From assembly GCA_964551015.1 (NCBI GenBank), contig CAZKBP010000078.1, positions 1 to 9,643 on the forward strand: a stretch of DNA of 9,643 bases, written 5' to 3'. A program made the position numbers and the translations under genes. This DNA comes from CAZKBP01 sp964551015. GTDB lineage: Bacteria; Bacteroidota; Bacteroidia; Cytophagales; Microscillaceae. Shown here in pieces: positions 1 through 7,363 of the stretch (within the stretch, counting starts at the first letter, position 1; each line of letters begins with the position of its first letter). The notes beneath the pieces are model-generated. The model searched no databases. It saw only the letters and a list, made by a program, of their open reading frames with translations, and was not told the DNA's origin.

Positions 1-187
1 AGTTCGCAGATATGTCCGCCGAGTTCTGAGATAGGTCAGCGGAGCTTTGAGATAGGCCCGCCGAGCTCAGAGCTAGGCCGTCCGAGTTCGGAGATAGGGT
101 AATCGAGCTATGGAAGTGGGTCAATTCATCTCAGAAGAGGGACCGTGGAGTTCGGAGATAGGCTGGTTGAGTAATCTAAGATAATCG
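1..187. repeat. 21-bp tandem repeat array, degenerate at its right side
   Basis: Five consecutive 21-base units (starting at 1, 22, 43, 64 and 85) share a consensus close to AGTTCGGAGATAGGCCCGCCG. Two degenerate units follow (106-148), then another good copy at 149-169 and a decayed tail to about 187. The array enters from the left edge, so its full length is unknown. Because 21 is a multiple of three, the plus strand is open from base 1 to a TAA at 100-102 and would encode a heptad close to S-S-E-I-G-P-P. It could therefore be the tail of a repetitive protein, or simply a non-coding minisatellite. No start codon or domain supports coding, so I call it a repeat. Confidence 0.85.
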
Positions 188-211
188 AAACGTGATTGCT
201 TTACTTCACTG

Positions 212-565
212 ATGAAGGTTAATTGGAATTGGATCGCCCTGAATGAATCCAGCTATGCCGATTACCAGAAAGCCGAAGTCCTCGCCGAACGCATTCGCAT
301 CTTGGAAAGTACACTCGTGAGTAACATCCTGATCTTCGCCCGGGGCATTGGTTGGGAAGTAGATAAAAAAGTAGAAGCCAGGGTCTTGGATATAGGAAAG
401 GCGAATCCCGTCAAAGTCAAACAAGTGCGGATGCTGGCCTTTAACCTGAGCTTCGAGACCAACGTGTTCTTGCCCAACTACATCGGCTTGGGTAAAAAAG
501 TGAGCCGAGGCTTTGGCACCATCAAACAACTCCGAGAAAACCGATCCCGAACCTACCAAAACTGA
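212..565 (+). pseudogene. cas6: N-terminally truncated Cas6-type CRISPR RNA endonuclease (C-terminal half)
   Basis: The 117 residues resemble the C-terminal half of the Bacteroidota Cas6 family (Cas6b_C-like), which processes CRISPR transcripts into guide RNAs. Diagnostic stretches are FETNVFLPNYIGLGKKVSRG at residues 81-100 and GFGTI just after, the glycine-rich loop near the end of Cas6 proteins. The preceding helix (residues 14-42) and a VDKKV strand also fit. Family members are about 220 residues, as I recall them, so roughly 100 N-terminal residues are missing. The frame is open only back to 185 (stop at 182-184), and none of the three upstream forward frames restores the missing half; the 21-bp repeat array occupies that place. 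The C-terminus looks complete. No CRISPR array or other cas gene is in the window. The ATG at 212 may be an accidental internal start. I treat it as a remnant; a short expressed protein is possible but less likely. Confidence 0.75.
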
Positions 566-728
566 TCACTCGTTTATGCAATTTGATAGCGAAGATTTTA
601 AAGTCCTCTTTCTAAAAGTTTTAAAGGCGAACCATACCCATTTAGAAGATCACGATCTATTCAAGATTGCGACCATTGGGCTTCCGCATAGAGATGCTCT
701 TGGCAATCGTAGGAGCCATTCCCTCCCC

Positions 729-833
729 TGTCACCCTGCAAAGGTCTTGTTGCGAAGCACCGAGTGGGAAGGAAACACCCACAGCCGAGACTTCCCAGAA
801 GATGCTTCCAGCATGACAAGAGGGGTAGTAGTG
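729..833. repeat. REP/MITE-like dispersed repeat, copy A
   Basis: About 105 bases are repeated with high similarity 128 bases further on. The left end (TGTCACCCTGCAAAGGTCTT) and the reverse complement of the right end (TGTCATGCTGGAAGCATCTT) agree at most positions, giving imperfect terminal inverted repeats of about 20 bases. Near the right end ATGCTTCCAGCAT is itself a small hairpin. A short, non-coding, hairpin-ended unit is typical of REP/BIME or MITE families that are scattered through genomes. No transposase for it is visible here. Any frame through it is probably not a real gene. Confidence 0.7.
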
Positions 834-856
834 GGTGAGAAACCCTTTCCATCACT

Positions 857-961
857 TGTTACCCTGCAAGGGTCTTGTCGCGAAGCACCGAATGGACAGG
901 AAACACCCACAGCCGAGACTTTTCAGAAGATGCTTCCAGCATGACAAGAGAGGTAGTAGTG
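857..961. repeat. REP/MITE-like dispersed repeat, copy B
   Basis: This is the second copy of the preceding element, in the same orientation and offset by exactly 128 bases without gaps in the core. Its left hairpin is perfect (ACCCTGCAAGGGT at 861-873), while copy A has one change there. Compensating and non-compensating changes relative to copy A show that the two are not a very recent duplication. A minus-strand reading frame from the neighbouring transposase fragment runs into this element, which is why that frame ends in unrelated residues. Confidence 0.7.
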
Positions 962-1015
962 TTACTATTGATCTGAAGTGGTTCGTTCCGAATTTCGGAT
1001 AAAACGGTCGATCCC

Positions 1016-1224
1016 TGAATGGCCAGAGGAGCATCCATTTTCGCCCCTTCTCGGTAGGTACTGGCTCGATCTCGGCTAATGATTTCTATCTCGGGATGAC
1101 GCGCCAGCCAGTGCGCTAAAGTTTCTTTCTCCCGGTCGGAGAGCAAATCTACCACCTGCCGTTTTTCCAAATCCACGAGAACGGTTCCGTAGTAATCTCC
1201 TTTACGAAAAGCCCAACCAGCACC
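1016..1224 (-). pseudogene. ISL3-family transposase, internal fragment, catalytic motif eroded
   Basis: About 70 residues read minus-strand from 1224: a segment GAGWAFRKGDYYGTVLVDLE, then KRQVVDLLSDREKETLAHWL, then IISRDRASTYREGA and AP-AIQ. This is the DDE core start of ISL3-type transposases, where the usual order is GxDDWAxRKG...YGTILVDLE...VDLLPDR...ISRDRAxAYAEGA...AxQVADRWHLLKNL. Here the normally conserved DD of the first motif reads A-G, a stop codon (1225-1227) lies just upstream, and similarity ends abruptly after AIQ at about 1016, before the expected VADRWHLLKNL. Both ends are therefore missing and the protein cannot transpose. No terminal inverted repeats or target duplication are recognisable. 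It lies downstream of the helicase/Argonaute operon on the same strand and marks past mobile-element activity at this site. Confidence 0.8.
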
Positions 1225-1274
1225 TTAAAGACGAGGCACTAAGATCGCGAAGAGTCTTTACCTCACTCCATATA

Positions 1275-3443
1275 CTAAGAAAGTCTCTTAGATAATTCCT
1301 TGATTTCAATATGTATTTTTATCAATCGGAAAATATATGGTAACACGGTAAAGCCTTCATACTTTACAAAATTAACATTCAGAAGTGGGAAGAAAAGGTT
1401 GGGCTTGAAGTCTCCTTTTAACAGTAGGATTTTGCGCATTTGGAATCCCTTTTTTTGCTCGTAGAGCTTGTAGGCTTTGTTTCCTCCTACAAAATATTGC
1501 AAATAATTTTCATCAAACCATATACCTTGAGAGGTAGCAAAAAATCCTGCTTTTTTGCCCTTAATACCAAGTGCTTTGGCTAATTTCTTTTCGTTCGTAA
1601 TTCCTAGTATATCGAGTATCTCTTTTCGAGCATCCGACTTTATGATGTCTTCATAGCTAAGTGTGCCGTGGAAGTCTCTTCGCAAGAGGGCGTTGTATTT
1701 CTTTATCTGAGCCTGTGAAAAGAATTCATTATCGTGTTGGAGTTCTAGTTCATGTTTTTTTCTAAGAGCCTCTCTTGTACGCAGGACTTTAGTTATTTCT
1801 GAGGAGTACAGTGCACGCTCATCAATTTCTTTAATTTCCCAAACAAAGTCCTTACCCAGAACAAGGTAAATTTCGCCTTTAGCAAAATCAGTGTACTTAT
1901 CGTATTGTACTCGTAGGGATATCAAATCTTTTAGTGACTCAAAACCCATGCTTTTTAGCATTTGAGATGCTTTCTCACTCTTTAGATTTTCAAATTGTAA
2001 AGTTTGACCCTCTAAAAAGGACATGAATTGGTGTCTTTCACCATGATGCGTATAGCAATGTATAAATACCAACTCATTAAGAATTCTGATATTTGGCAGT
2101 TTGTCTCTCAGAGAGGAAGGATTAATGATTAAATCCTTTAAGAAAAGCTGCTGGAGGCAAATCTCGAGATTTCTACGTAAATCTTCATTTTTGATCTCTC
2201 CTTTTTCTACCTGTAGTCCTTCATAGTTCAGGAACTCTTGCTCGGTGAGTTTTTTCTTTTGCTCTTCTTCTGAGAACGCCTTCTCATTTATACAGAAGCC
2301 TTGGGAATTCGTGAATCCTGCCTTTTTTATGATTTTATAGCCATCTTGGTTTATTCTCGAGTTTAGAACGCCATTTGATTCACAATCTCCTTTACTGTAA
2401 TCCATCAAAATTAGTACACTCTCCTTTTGGTCTGCCTTTGCCTCTGAACTAGCAATAAAGTGTACACCGTACTTGGTGCTATTTAATAGCTGGATGATTT
2501 GCTGAAGACTAACTTGTGGGTAGAACCTTTGATCTACCACGTGGATTTCAAGATCACTCAGAGGCAATTTGTGTTCTTTTGAGAGTTTACTGACCACCTG
2601 TTTAAGAGTCAATTGTTTTATCTTAGCTTCTAGACCTAACTTGGTCAAATGTGCTTGAAAACCCCTTGAGAATTGATCTAATAAAACACTCTTAGATGTT
2701 TCGTGAGCATTTTGGTCGGCTATAGAGTGAAAAACGGATTTGGTTCTGTATTTATTAGATGTATTCTCTTGATAAATGAATCTCTCTGCATTTATGTCAT
2801 TATCTTTTAACTGTCTGAATGTGATTTGCCCCTCAGGTAATTCATCAAAATCGTATGGTATTGCTTTTTTGTCTCGCTCTGAGTATTTGATCTTTTTCAG
2901 GCGTGTGGCACTGTCTTTCAATAGCAATTCGTGAAACTCGGTGTCTTGATTTTTGGTATCCTTCAGGGTTCTAAGGCTGGGTCTTATCTTCAAGACTTCG
3001 GCGTATGATTTACTCGTTTTCATCAACAGGTAGAAAGCATCATTACTTACAAAGTCACCAACTTTGTGTACATAATGTGCCATCAACACCTTAATGATGC
3101 AATGTAGCTTTTCCAAGTCTCCAAAGTTTACAAGCCTTCTTTTAATCAGCTGATTTTCGTGGTAATAAATATCTTCTACCGGGTGGCCTATTTCATAGCC
3201 GATATACAGTCTTGGTGAAGCTTCCTTTGCCACGTGTAATTTGTAAGGCTGATCCGTCTGCATCCTAGCCCAAATATGCAGGTTAGCGTAGTTTGCGTTT
3301 TGTGATTTATTGAAGTATTTAGGTAAATCATATTCCCAAATTTGAAGGATTTCTGCTAGTTTTTTGAAGTCAGACTTTTGAAAGTCAAGCGTTAGGGTCG
3401 AGGTATTGATAATCTCGGTCTTGGTTTGGGACGATTTAGGCAT
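1275..3443 (-). CDS. ddmE: DdmE-like prokaryotic Argonaute, probably catalytically inactive
   Basis: The protein has 722 residues and is the second gene of a two-gene operon. I identify it mainly from structure and partner. Residues about 295-390 look like an Argonaute MID domain: strand LEIHVVDQRF (D304), strand VLILMDY (to Y349), then Y369-x3-K373-x7-Q381 followed by K436, which fits the Y/R-K-Q-K pocket that binds the 5' end of the guide. Residues about 430-722 would be PIWI. Its first strand, aligned by eye to the usual GxD, reads LVFIHCYTHH (458-467), so the first catalytic Asp is replaced, and no DEDx tetrad is apparent. Residues 1-270 are an unrecognised N-terminal part. DdmE of Vibrio cholerae is an inactive, guide-binding Argonaute of similar length (about 690) encoded after ddmD, and recognises plasmid DNA for DdmD. 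The ATG at 3443 is 6 bases after the stop of the upstream gene, suggesting translational coupling. The alternative is another inactive pAgo-plus-helicase system. The sequence itself is very divergent. Confidence 0.72.
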   Translation of the reverse strand: MPKSSQTKTEIINTSTLTLDFQKSDFKKLAEILQIWEYDLPKYFNKSQNANYANLHIWARMQTDQPYKLHVAKEASPRLYIGYEIGHPVEDIYYHENQLIKRRLVNFGDLEKLHCIIKVLMAHYVHKVGDFVSNDAFYLLMKTSKSYAEVLKIRPSLRTLKDTKNQDTEFHELLLKDSATRLKKIKYSERDKKAIPYDFDELPEGQITFRQLKDNDINAERFIYQENTSNKYRTKSVFHSIADQNAHETSKSVLLDQFSRGFQAHLTKLGLEAKIKQLTLKQVVSKLSKEHKLPLSDLEIHVVDQRFYPQVSLQQIIQLLNSTKYGVHFIASSEAKADQKESVLILMDYSKGDCESNGVLNSRINQDGYKIIKKAGFTNSQGFCINEKAFSEEEQKKKLTEQEFLNYEGLQVEKGEIKNEDLRRNLEICLQQLFLKDLIINPSSLRDKLPNIRILNELVFIHCYTHHGERHQFMSFLEGQTLQFENLKSEKASQMLKSMGFESLKDLISLRVQYDKYTDFAKGEIYLVLGKDFVWEIKEIDERALYSSEITKVLRTREALRKKHELELQHDNEFFSQAQIKKYNALLRRDFHGTLSYEDIIKSDARKEILDILGITNEKKLAKALGIKGKKAGFFATSQGIWFDENYLQYFVGGNKAYKLYEQKKGFQMRKILLLKGDFKPNLFFPLLNVNFVKYEGFTVLPYIFRLIKIHIEIKELSKRLS

Positions 3444-3449
3444 AGTGAT

Positions 3450-6400
3450 TTAAAGGTTTGTTAACAGGCGAACAATTTGCTGAAATTCGGTTGAAACCTG
3501 TTGAGGATTATCGGGCGTGATACTACTTGGAATGACGGCCATGTGCCAGTGATCGGAGTAGGCCTGTGTTTCTAAATTCATATCAAAGAATTGATTACGC
3601 TTTTCTGGTTTAGAAATAAAGTTGATAACGATGTATTTCGCCTCAGGCGTGTTTGTTTTGTTTCTGATTTTTTCTAGCTTTCTTTTAACTTTTTGTAGAA
3701 ACTTCTGGCTATCAAAGTCTTCTTCATAAAGAGGATCGCCTTCGTCCTGCGGGAATGAGAATTGATCTTGGGTGCGGTGGCCAAAATTTTTGAAGTCTAT
3801 ATAAATGGGCTTATCGCGTAGTTTTGCATCGTAGAGCTCATAGAGCGCTGGCAATTCTTCATTTCCTTCTTCTAGAAATATTCCTTCTCTTTCTAATAGC
3901 ATTTTGATGCATTTCTCACCAATGGCTCCTTTCAAAATAGCTTGTTGGATGTAAGGAGTAAAAATCCTCTGAATGGGAGAGGGTCGTTTTATATATGAAA
4001 TAGCATAATTGCGCTCCCGAAATGCTATTTTTAGAAAATCGTTCTTTTGGATATAGAAAAATGGGTGATCTAAATTCCAAGTGCCAGTTGACTGATTTTC
4101 GTGTGGGAAAATGCTCCCCCCCGCTACAAATAATTTATTTTCTTCTTGTAAATGGGAAGTCTTGAAAATCAGCTGCTCAAAACTGATCTCCTGCTCCCCC
4201 CAGCTTATTTCAGCGTGGGTGTCCTGCTTGAGCACACATTCTCTTAGTTCTTGCCAAGCAAAAATGATATCCTTAGCTTCTTGATCGGTACATTTTTCCT
4301 GATTTATTCTATGGATTGCATCCACTAACCCTTTAATCTTTTCTTGGCTAATGTGATTTTCCTTTGTAATATCCTCGTAAGCAGAAAACTGAGCACTTTG
4401 TTCTTCCTGTTGAGTGGATTTCAGAATTTGTTTGTTTAGCTTTAAAATAAACGCTGATGTATAGATTTCTCTTGGTTCTAGCACTTCTTTATACTGAGGC
4501 TCTGTCAGGGCTCTGGCAAATATAGCTTGAACCTCTGAGGCGAGTGTTACTTCAATCAAAGACATCTCTTCCCACTTCCTATCTACTCTACCTAAGGCTT
4601 GATGGAACAGGGCGATCTGATTCAAGACGTACTCATCAGTGTTTTTATAGAAATTGTTTAAACCTTTCAAGTCCTTTTTCCTGAGAAAGCTTTTGAATCG
4701 CTGTTCGCCCAGTTCTTGATTTTTGTATAATTTCCATAAATACCAGAACGCCTTTTTCCTGTTATGGAGATCTTTTTCGGAAGAGGTCTGGTCTGTATCA
4801 AACCAAAAATGTTTTGGCTCCAATAGATGAATTCCGCCAAAATCAGTTTCTGATCCTGCTAAATTCAGACAGCGTAGATTTAGACCATTGCTGGCAGTGG
4901 CATACTGTGTAATGAGGATTACCTTCTGGACATGAGGGTCTGTAAATAATTGGTCGTATCTAGGATCAAATTTTCCCTGTTTTATGAGGTGTTCGCCTAA
5001 ATCTTTATTCTTACGAGCATCCAGAAAAATTAGATGAGCCACCTTCCCTTGAAAACTTAGTTGGTAGCCTGGTTCTTTTTTATCAATCCGAAATCCGATT
5101 TCAGCCAGCTTTCGTCTACACAAATCATTAAAATTAGCTTCTTCTAGGATTTGTTCATCAAAGAACAAAATTTCTCTCTTGAAAGTATTGCAGAAGACTA
5201 GATGCGTACGATTTTGACTTTCCTTTAAAATCCAATCTAAACAACCAAAAAAGCGCAAGCTTCTTTCCTTTCTGTATGTTGGCGCTTTCTGCTCTTTTTG
5301 ACTGGATTTGTCCTGATAAAATCCAGTTTTGCTAAGCGTTTTAATAACTTCATACAGCGAGTGCTCGGGTGAAAGTAGTTGATTTGAAAAAAACTTAACT
5401 TGGCTGTTTCGTTTCTGAGCTTTGTCCGATTTTCCTTGTTTTATTCTTTCTATATCATCGTGAGTGGGGCTAATAAACAACGAAGTATTTTCACGAAGCC
5501 AATCCAGATTAAAGGCATTTACCATACGAGGAATATCAGCCGTGGCAGAGAGAGCGAAGACCAGGTTATTCTGTGCTAACTGTGCGATCATTGATTCAGG
5601 AGAGGTAATTACCTCCAACTGCTCTAGATCAGCTAAGTTTGGGTCAAGATGGTTTTCTTTTTTAATCGTTATCAATGAAAATCCAGAAAAGTAACTAAAA
5701 TCGGCATCTCCACCGTGGTTCTCTCTGAGACCGCGATACGTGTAATTCTCGGAAATGTATCGATTATATTTTCCCTTAGTATTATCATTTTTGGTATCCC
5801 AGATTTCACGGATCAAACTTTCTAAGATATTGCCTCTATCCCGTACGCTATCAAAAGTGCGTAGGAGTTGCTCTGTGGCAGACTTGATCATTTTGAAGAA
5901 AGCATAAGTATTGACGGTGTGCTCACTGCTTTGCTTGACAAGATTGTAAGCTCTCCTACCTTCTGTTTTTTGTTCTAGGTAAAACTTTTCCGATAGGATG
6001 GTATGATTATTTTGAAAAAGTACAAACCTTTTCTTGTTGCCTTCTTCAAATGTCTGATTATCAAAAGTAAATTTCCTAATTTGAGGGAATTTAAAGCCGT
6101 TTGCTTTAATTTCTTTCTCCAAAAAGTCTAATGTGCGTTGCATTTGCGATTTTACAAATCTTAGGTCTTGATCCTGATCCCAAAACTCGCTTTCTCTCCA
6201 ATCTTTAAAATCTTCCATAAAAAACCGGATAAACTCTATCGGATTTCGAAGATGTGGTTCCTCACAAAGAATATCTAGGATTTCATTCTCTAAAAAATCA
6301 AATTCATCTAGAAAAATCGTAAAGGTCTGTCCTTCACGGGAGTCTTTCAAATCGTGAAGTTTTAGGCTACGTTTGCCATTGAAGAATCCTCGACAGAACT

Positions 6401-7061
6401 TTTGAACGGTTCCTAAAAGAACCTTAGCCTCCTGGTCCTGCTCAAATCGTATGTAAGGGAATAGCTCCCAAATATCCTGATTTTGAATAAGTTGATCGTA
6501 CTTACTCCTGCTCCAATGTTTGAACGCAAAGAATTGGCGCTTCACATCTTGCAGAATTTGAACCAAGATATTTTGAATTTCTGCCTCAATGAGGTGCTTA
6601 TTCGTGTAGTTCTCGGTATCCTTCAAATCAGCTTGATATCTCTTGATGCGCGTTATTTTTGTGGCAAAGTGTTGCTCGATACCTTCCTCATTTTTATCCT
6701 TAAAGAAATCAAACCCAAAAAAGCCTTTTCTGATGAGGCTTTTGAGGATATCCAATAACTCGTTTTGTTGGAGCAAATCTCTGAGTGTTTCAATATCACT
6801 CTTTAAGTAGCATACCTTGAAACCTATCTCTTCGCCTATTTCATTCAAAGCTTCATACAGTTCTCGAATAAGGGCGTGTCGATTGGTGATGTAGATAAAC
6901 TTTTGAGTTGGCTTTTTTGGTAGAATTCGTTTGATAGACTCTTTGATGCCATGGGTTTTTCCTAAACCTGTGGCTCCATAAACTGGCTTGATCCCTGATT
7001 TTACGTTTATCTGAGGCCAATAATAATAACTTTCATAGATTTCTGGATATTTTAAAGACAT
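3450..7061 (-). CDS. ddmD: DdmD-like SF2 helicase with C-terminal PD-(D/E)XK nuclease
   Basis: The protein has 1203 residues. Helicase motifs in order: Walker A GATGLGKT (29-36); a TNRHAL motif near 59-64; Walker B LDEFD (251-255), a DEAD-box variant; SATAD (505-509); VFCNTFKRE at the start of the second RecA domain; motif V ITQYATASNGLN (717-728); motif VI QALGRVDR (821-828). The C-terminal region has the nuclease signature E1049 (IGEK), D1078 (YELYDAKL) and D1089-F-K1091 (IYIDFKNF), so all key acidic residues and the lysine are present. About 200 residues separate Walker A and B, a large insertion. This domain order and length (about 1190 in V. cholerae) match DdmD, which is recruited by DdmE and then translocates along and degrades plasmid DNA. 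It is the first gene of the operon, with ddmE 6 bases after its stop. Both activities look intact. The ATG at 7061 gives Walker A at the expected N-terminal position. The alternative is an unrelated helicase-nuclease of a defence island; the paired Argonaute-like gene argues against that. Confidence 0.8.
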   Translation of the reverse strand: MSLKYPEIYESYYYWPQINVKSGIKPVYGATGLGKTHGIKESIKRILPKKPTQKFIYITNRHALIRELYEALNEIGEEIGFKVCYLKSDIETLRDLLQQNELLDILKSLIRKGFFGFDFFKDKNEEGIEQHFATKITRIKRYQADLKDTENYTNKHLIEAEIQNILVQILQDVKRQFFAFKHWSRSKYDQLIQNQDIWELFPYIRFEQDQEAKVLLGTVQKFCRGFFNGKRSLKLHDLKDSREGQTFTIFLDEFDFLENEILDILCEEPHLRNPIEFIRFFMEDFKDWRESEFWDQDQDLRFVKSQMQRTLDFLEKEIKANGFKFPQIRKFTFDNQTFEEGNKKRFVLFQNNHTILSEKFYLEQKTEGRRAYNLVKQSSEHTVNTYAFFKMIKSATEQLLRTFDSVRDRGNILESLIREIWDTKNDNTKGKYNRYISENYTYRGLRENHGGDADFSYFSGFSLITIKKENHLDPNLADLEQLEVITSPESMIAQLAQNNLVFALSATADIPRMVNAFNLDWLRENTSLFISPTHDDIERIKQGKSDKAQKRNSQVKFFSNQLLSPEHSLYEVIKTLSKTGFYQDKSSQKEQKAPTYRKERSLRFFGCLDWILKESQNRTHLVFCNTFKREILFFDEQILEEANFNDLCRRKLAEIGFRIDKKEPGYQLSFQGKVAHLIFLDARKNKDLGEHLIKQGKFDPRYDQLFTDPHVQKVILITQYATASNGLNLRCLNLAGSETDFGGIHLLEPKHFWFDTDQTSSEKDLHNRKKAFWYLWKLYKNQELGEQRFKSFLRKKDLKGLNNFYKNTDEYVLNQIALFHQALGRVDRKWEEMSLIEVTLASEVQAIFARALTEPQYKEVLEPREIYTSAFILKLNKQILKSTQQEEQSAQFSAYEDITKENHISQEKIKGLVDAIHRINQEKCTDQEAKDIIFAWQELRECVLKQDTHAEISWGEQEISFEQLIFKTSHLQEENKLFVAGGSIFPHENQSTGTWNLDHPFFYIQKNDFLKIAFRERNYAISYIKRPSPIQRIFTPYIQQAILKGAIGEKCIKMLLEREGIFLEEGNEELPALYELYDAKLRDKPIYIDFKNFGHRTQDQFSFPQDEGDPLYEEDFDSQKFLQKVKRKLEKIRNKTNTPEAKYIVINFISKPEKRNQFFDMNLETQAYSDHWHMAVIPSSITPDNPQQVSTEFQQIVRLLTNL

Positions 7062-7127
7062 AAATGGTTGATAAGATGAGGTACATATACTGATTCCAGA
7101 TATAGCTTACTCCAGTCACACCCAAGG

Positions 7128-7135
7128 CAAATATA
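7128..7135 (-). promoter_or_regulatory. Candidate Bacteroidota -7 element upstream of ddmD
   Basis: Read on the minus strand this is TATATTTG, a perfect match to the TAnnTTTG -7 consensus of the Bacteroidota primary sigma factor. It lies about 67 bases before the ddmD ATG. The expected TTTG at -33 is not at the usual distance: the nearest one (7168-7171) is 32 bases away. A weaker -7 variant, TAATTTTA, lies 22 bases after that TTTG. The operon promoter is therefore placed here only tentatively. Confidence 0.35.
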
Positions 7136-7348
7136 TGTAAAATTATTAAATGAGGATTATCTTTTAGCAAAAGATTGTAAAATGAGCAAAATTATAGATT
7201 CACTGTATAAAAGACTTGGGAGAGTAGCTGGGCTGCGTTTTCTGTCCGTTTAAAACCTTCAAAGGAAATAGACAATTTTTTGGATTCTATTTACAGCGAG
7301 TTGTCCAATTCCTTTTATTATAAGCAAAAATAAAATATCGAGAAAAAT

Positions 7349-7363
7349 AGCCCCGCCAGGGCT
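7349..7363. terminator. GC-rich hairpin, possible bidirectional terminator
   Basis: AGCCC-CGCCA-GGGCT is a perfect 5-bp stem. On the minus strand it is followed by TATTTTTC, and on the plus strand a TTTTT occurs about 11 bases later. It could be a second terminator behind dinD or a structure in the ddmD leader. The short stem and the imperfect T tract keep confidence modest. Confidence 0.45.

Larger units (their letters stand above)
566..1015. other. Gene-free stretch of decayed sequence between cas6 and transposase remnants
   Basis: No convincing gene lies here. An ATG at 576 (plus) opens a frame whose first 30 or so residues (MQFDSEDFKVLFLKVLKANH and following) look like ordinary protein, but after about base 664 the composition changes to repeat-derived low-plausibility sequence. 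It could be the 5' stub of a gene that once followed cas6. Bases 665-670 (GATTGC) and 703-708 (GCAATC) form a small inverted repeat at the junction. Two copies of a REP/MITE-like element follow (separate entries). A 13-base palindrome, TCCGAATTTCGGA, sits at 987-999. Confidence 0.5.

Noticed and set aside
1..187. CRISPR array next to the cas6 remnant
   Set aside because: The units are directly contiguous with no variable spacers and a 21-base period, so this is a tandem repeat and not a repeat-spacer array.
513..944. A 143-codon plus-strand open frame overlapping the cas6 remnant
   Set aside because: It overlaps the Cas6 frame at its start and runs through two REP-like repeat copies; most of its residues are translated repeat. 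Only the part from 576 to about 664 might be genuine.
661..1034. Minus-strand open frames through the repeat copies
   Set aside because: They are Cys/Leu-rich translations of the dispersed repeat, similar to each other only because the DNA is repeated; no domain or plausible start.
1226..1260. Inverted repeat TAAAGAC/GTCTTTA as terminator of the ddmDE-like operon
   Set aside because: The 21-base loop is too long for a 7-bp A/T-rich stem and no T tract follows on the minus strand. It is kept only as a possible junction mark.
5464..6758. Plus-strand open frames inside the helicase gene
   Set aside because: They lie wholly antisense to conserved helicase sequence and show no domain.
1275..7061. 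Interpretation as a pPIWI-RE or Cas3-type system
   Set aside because: pPIWI-RE loci have a DinG-type helicase, a separate nuclease gene and a larger PIWI protein; Cas3 has an HD nuclease, not a C-terminal PD-(D/E)XK. The DdmDE layout fits better, though only structure comparison would settle it.
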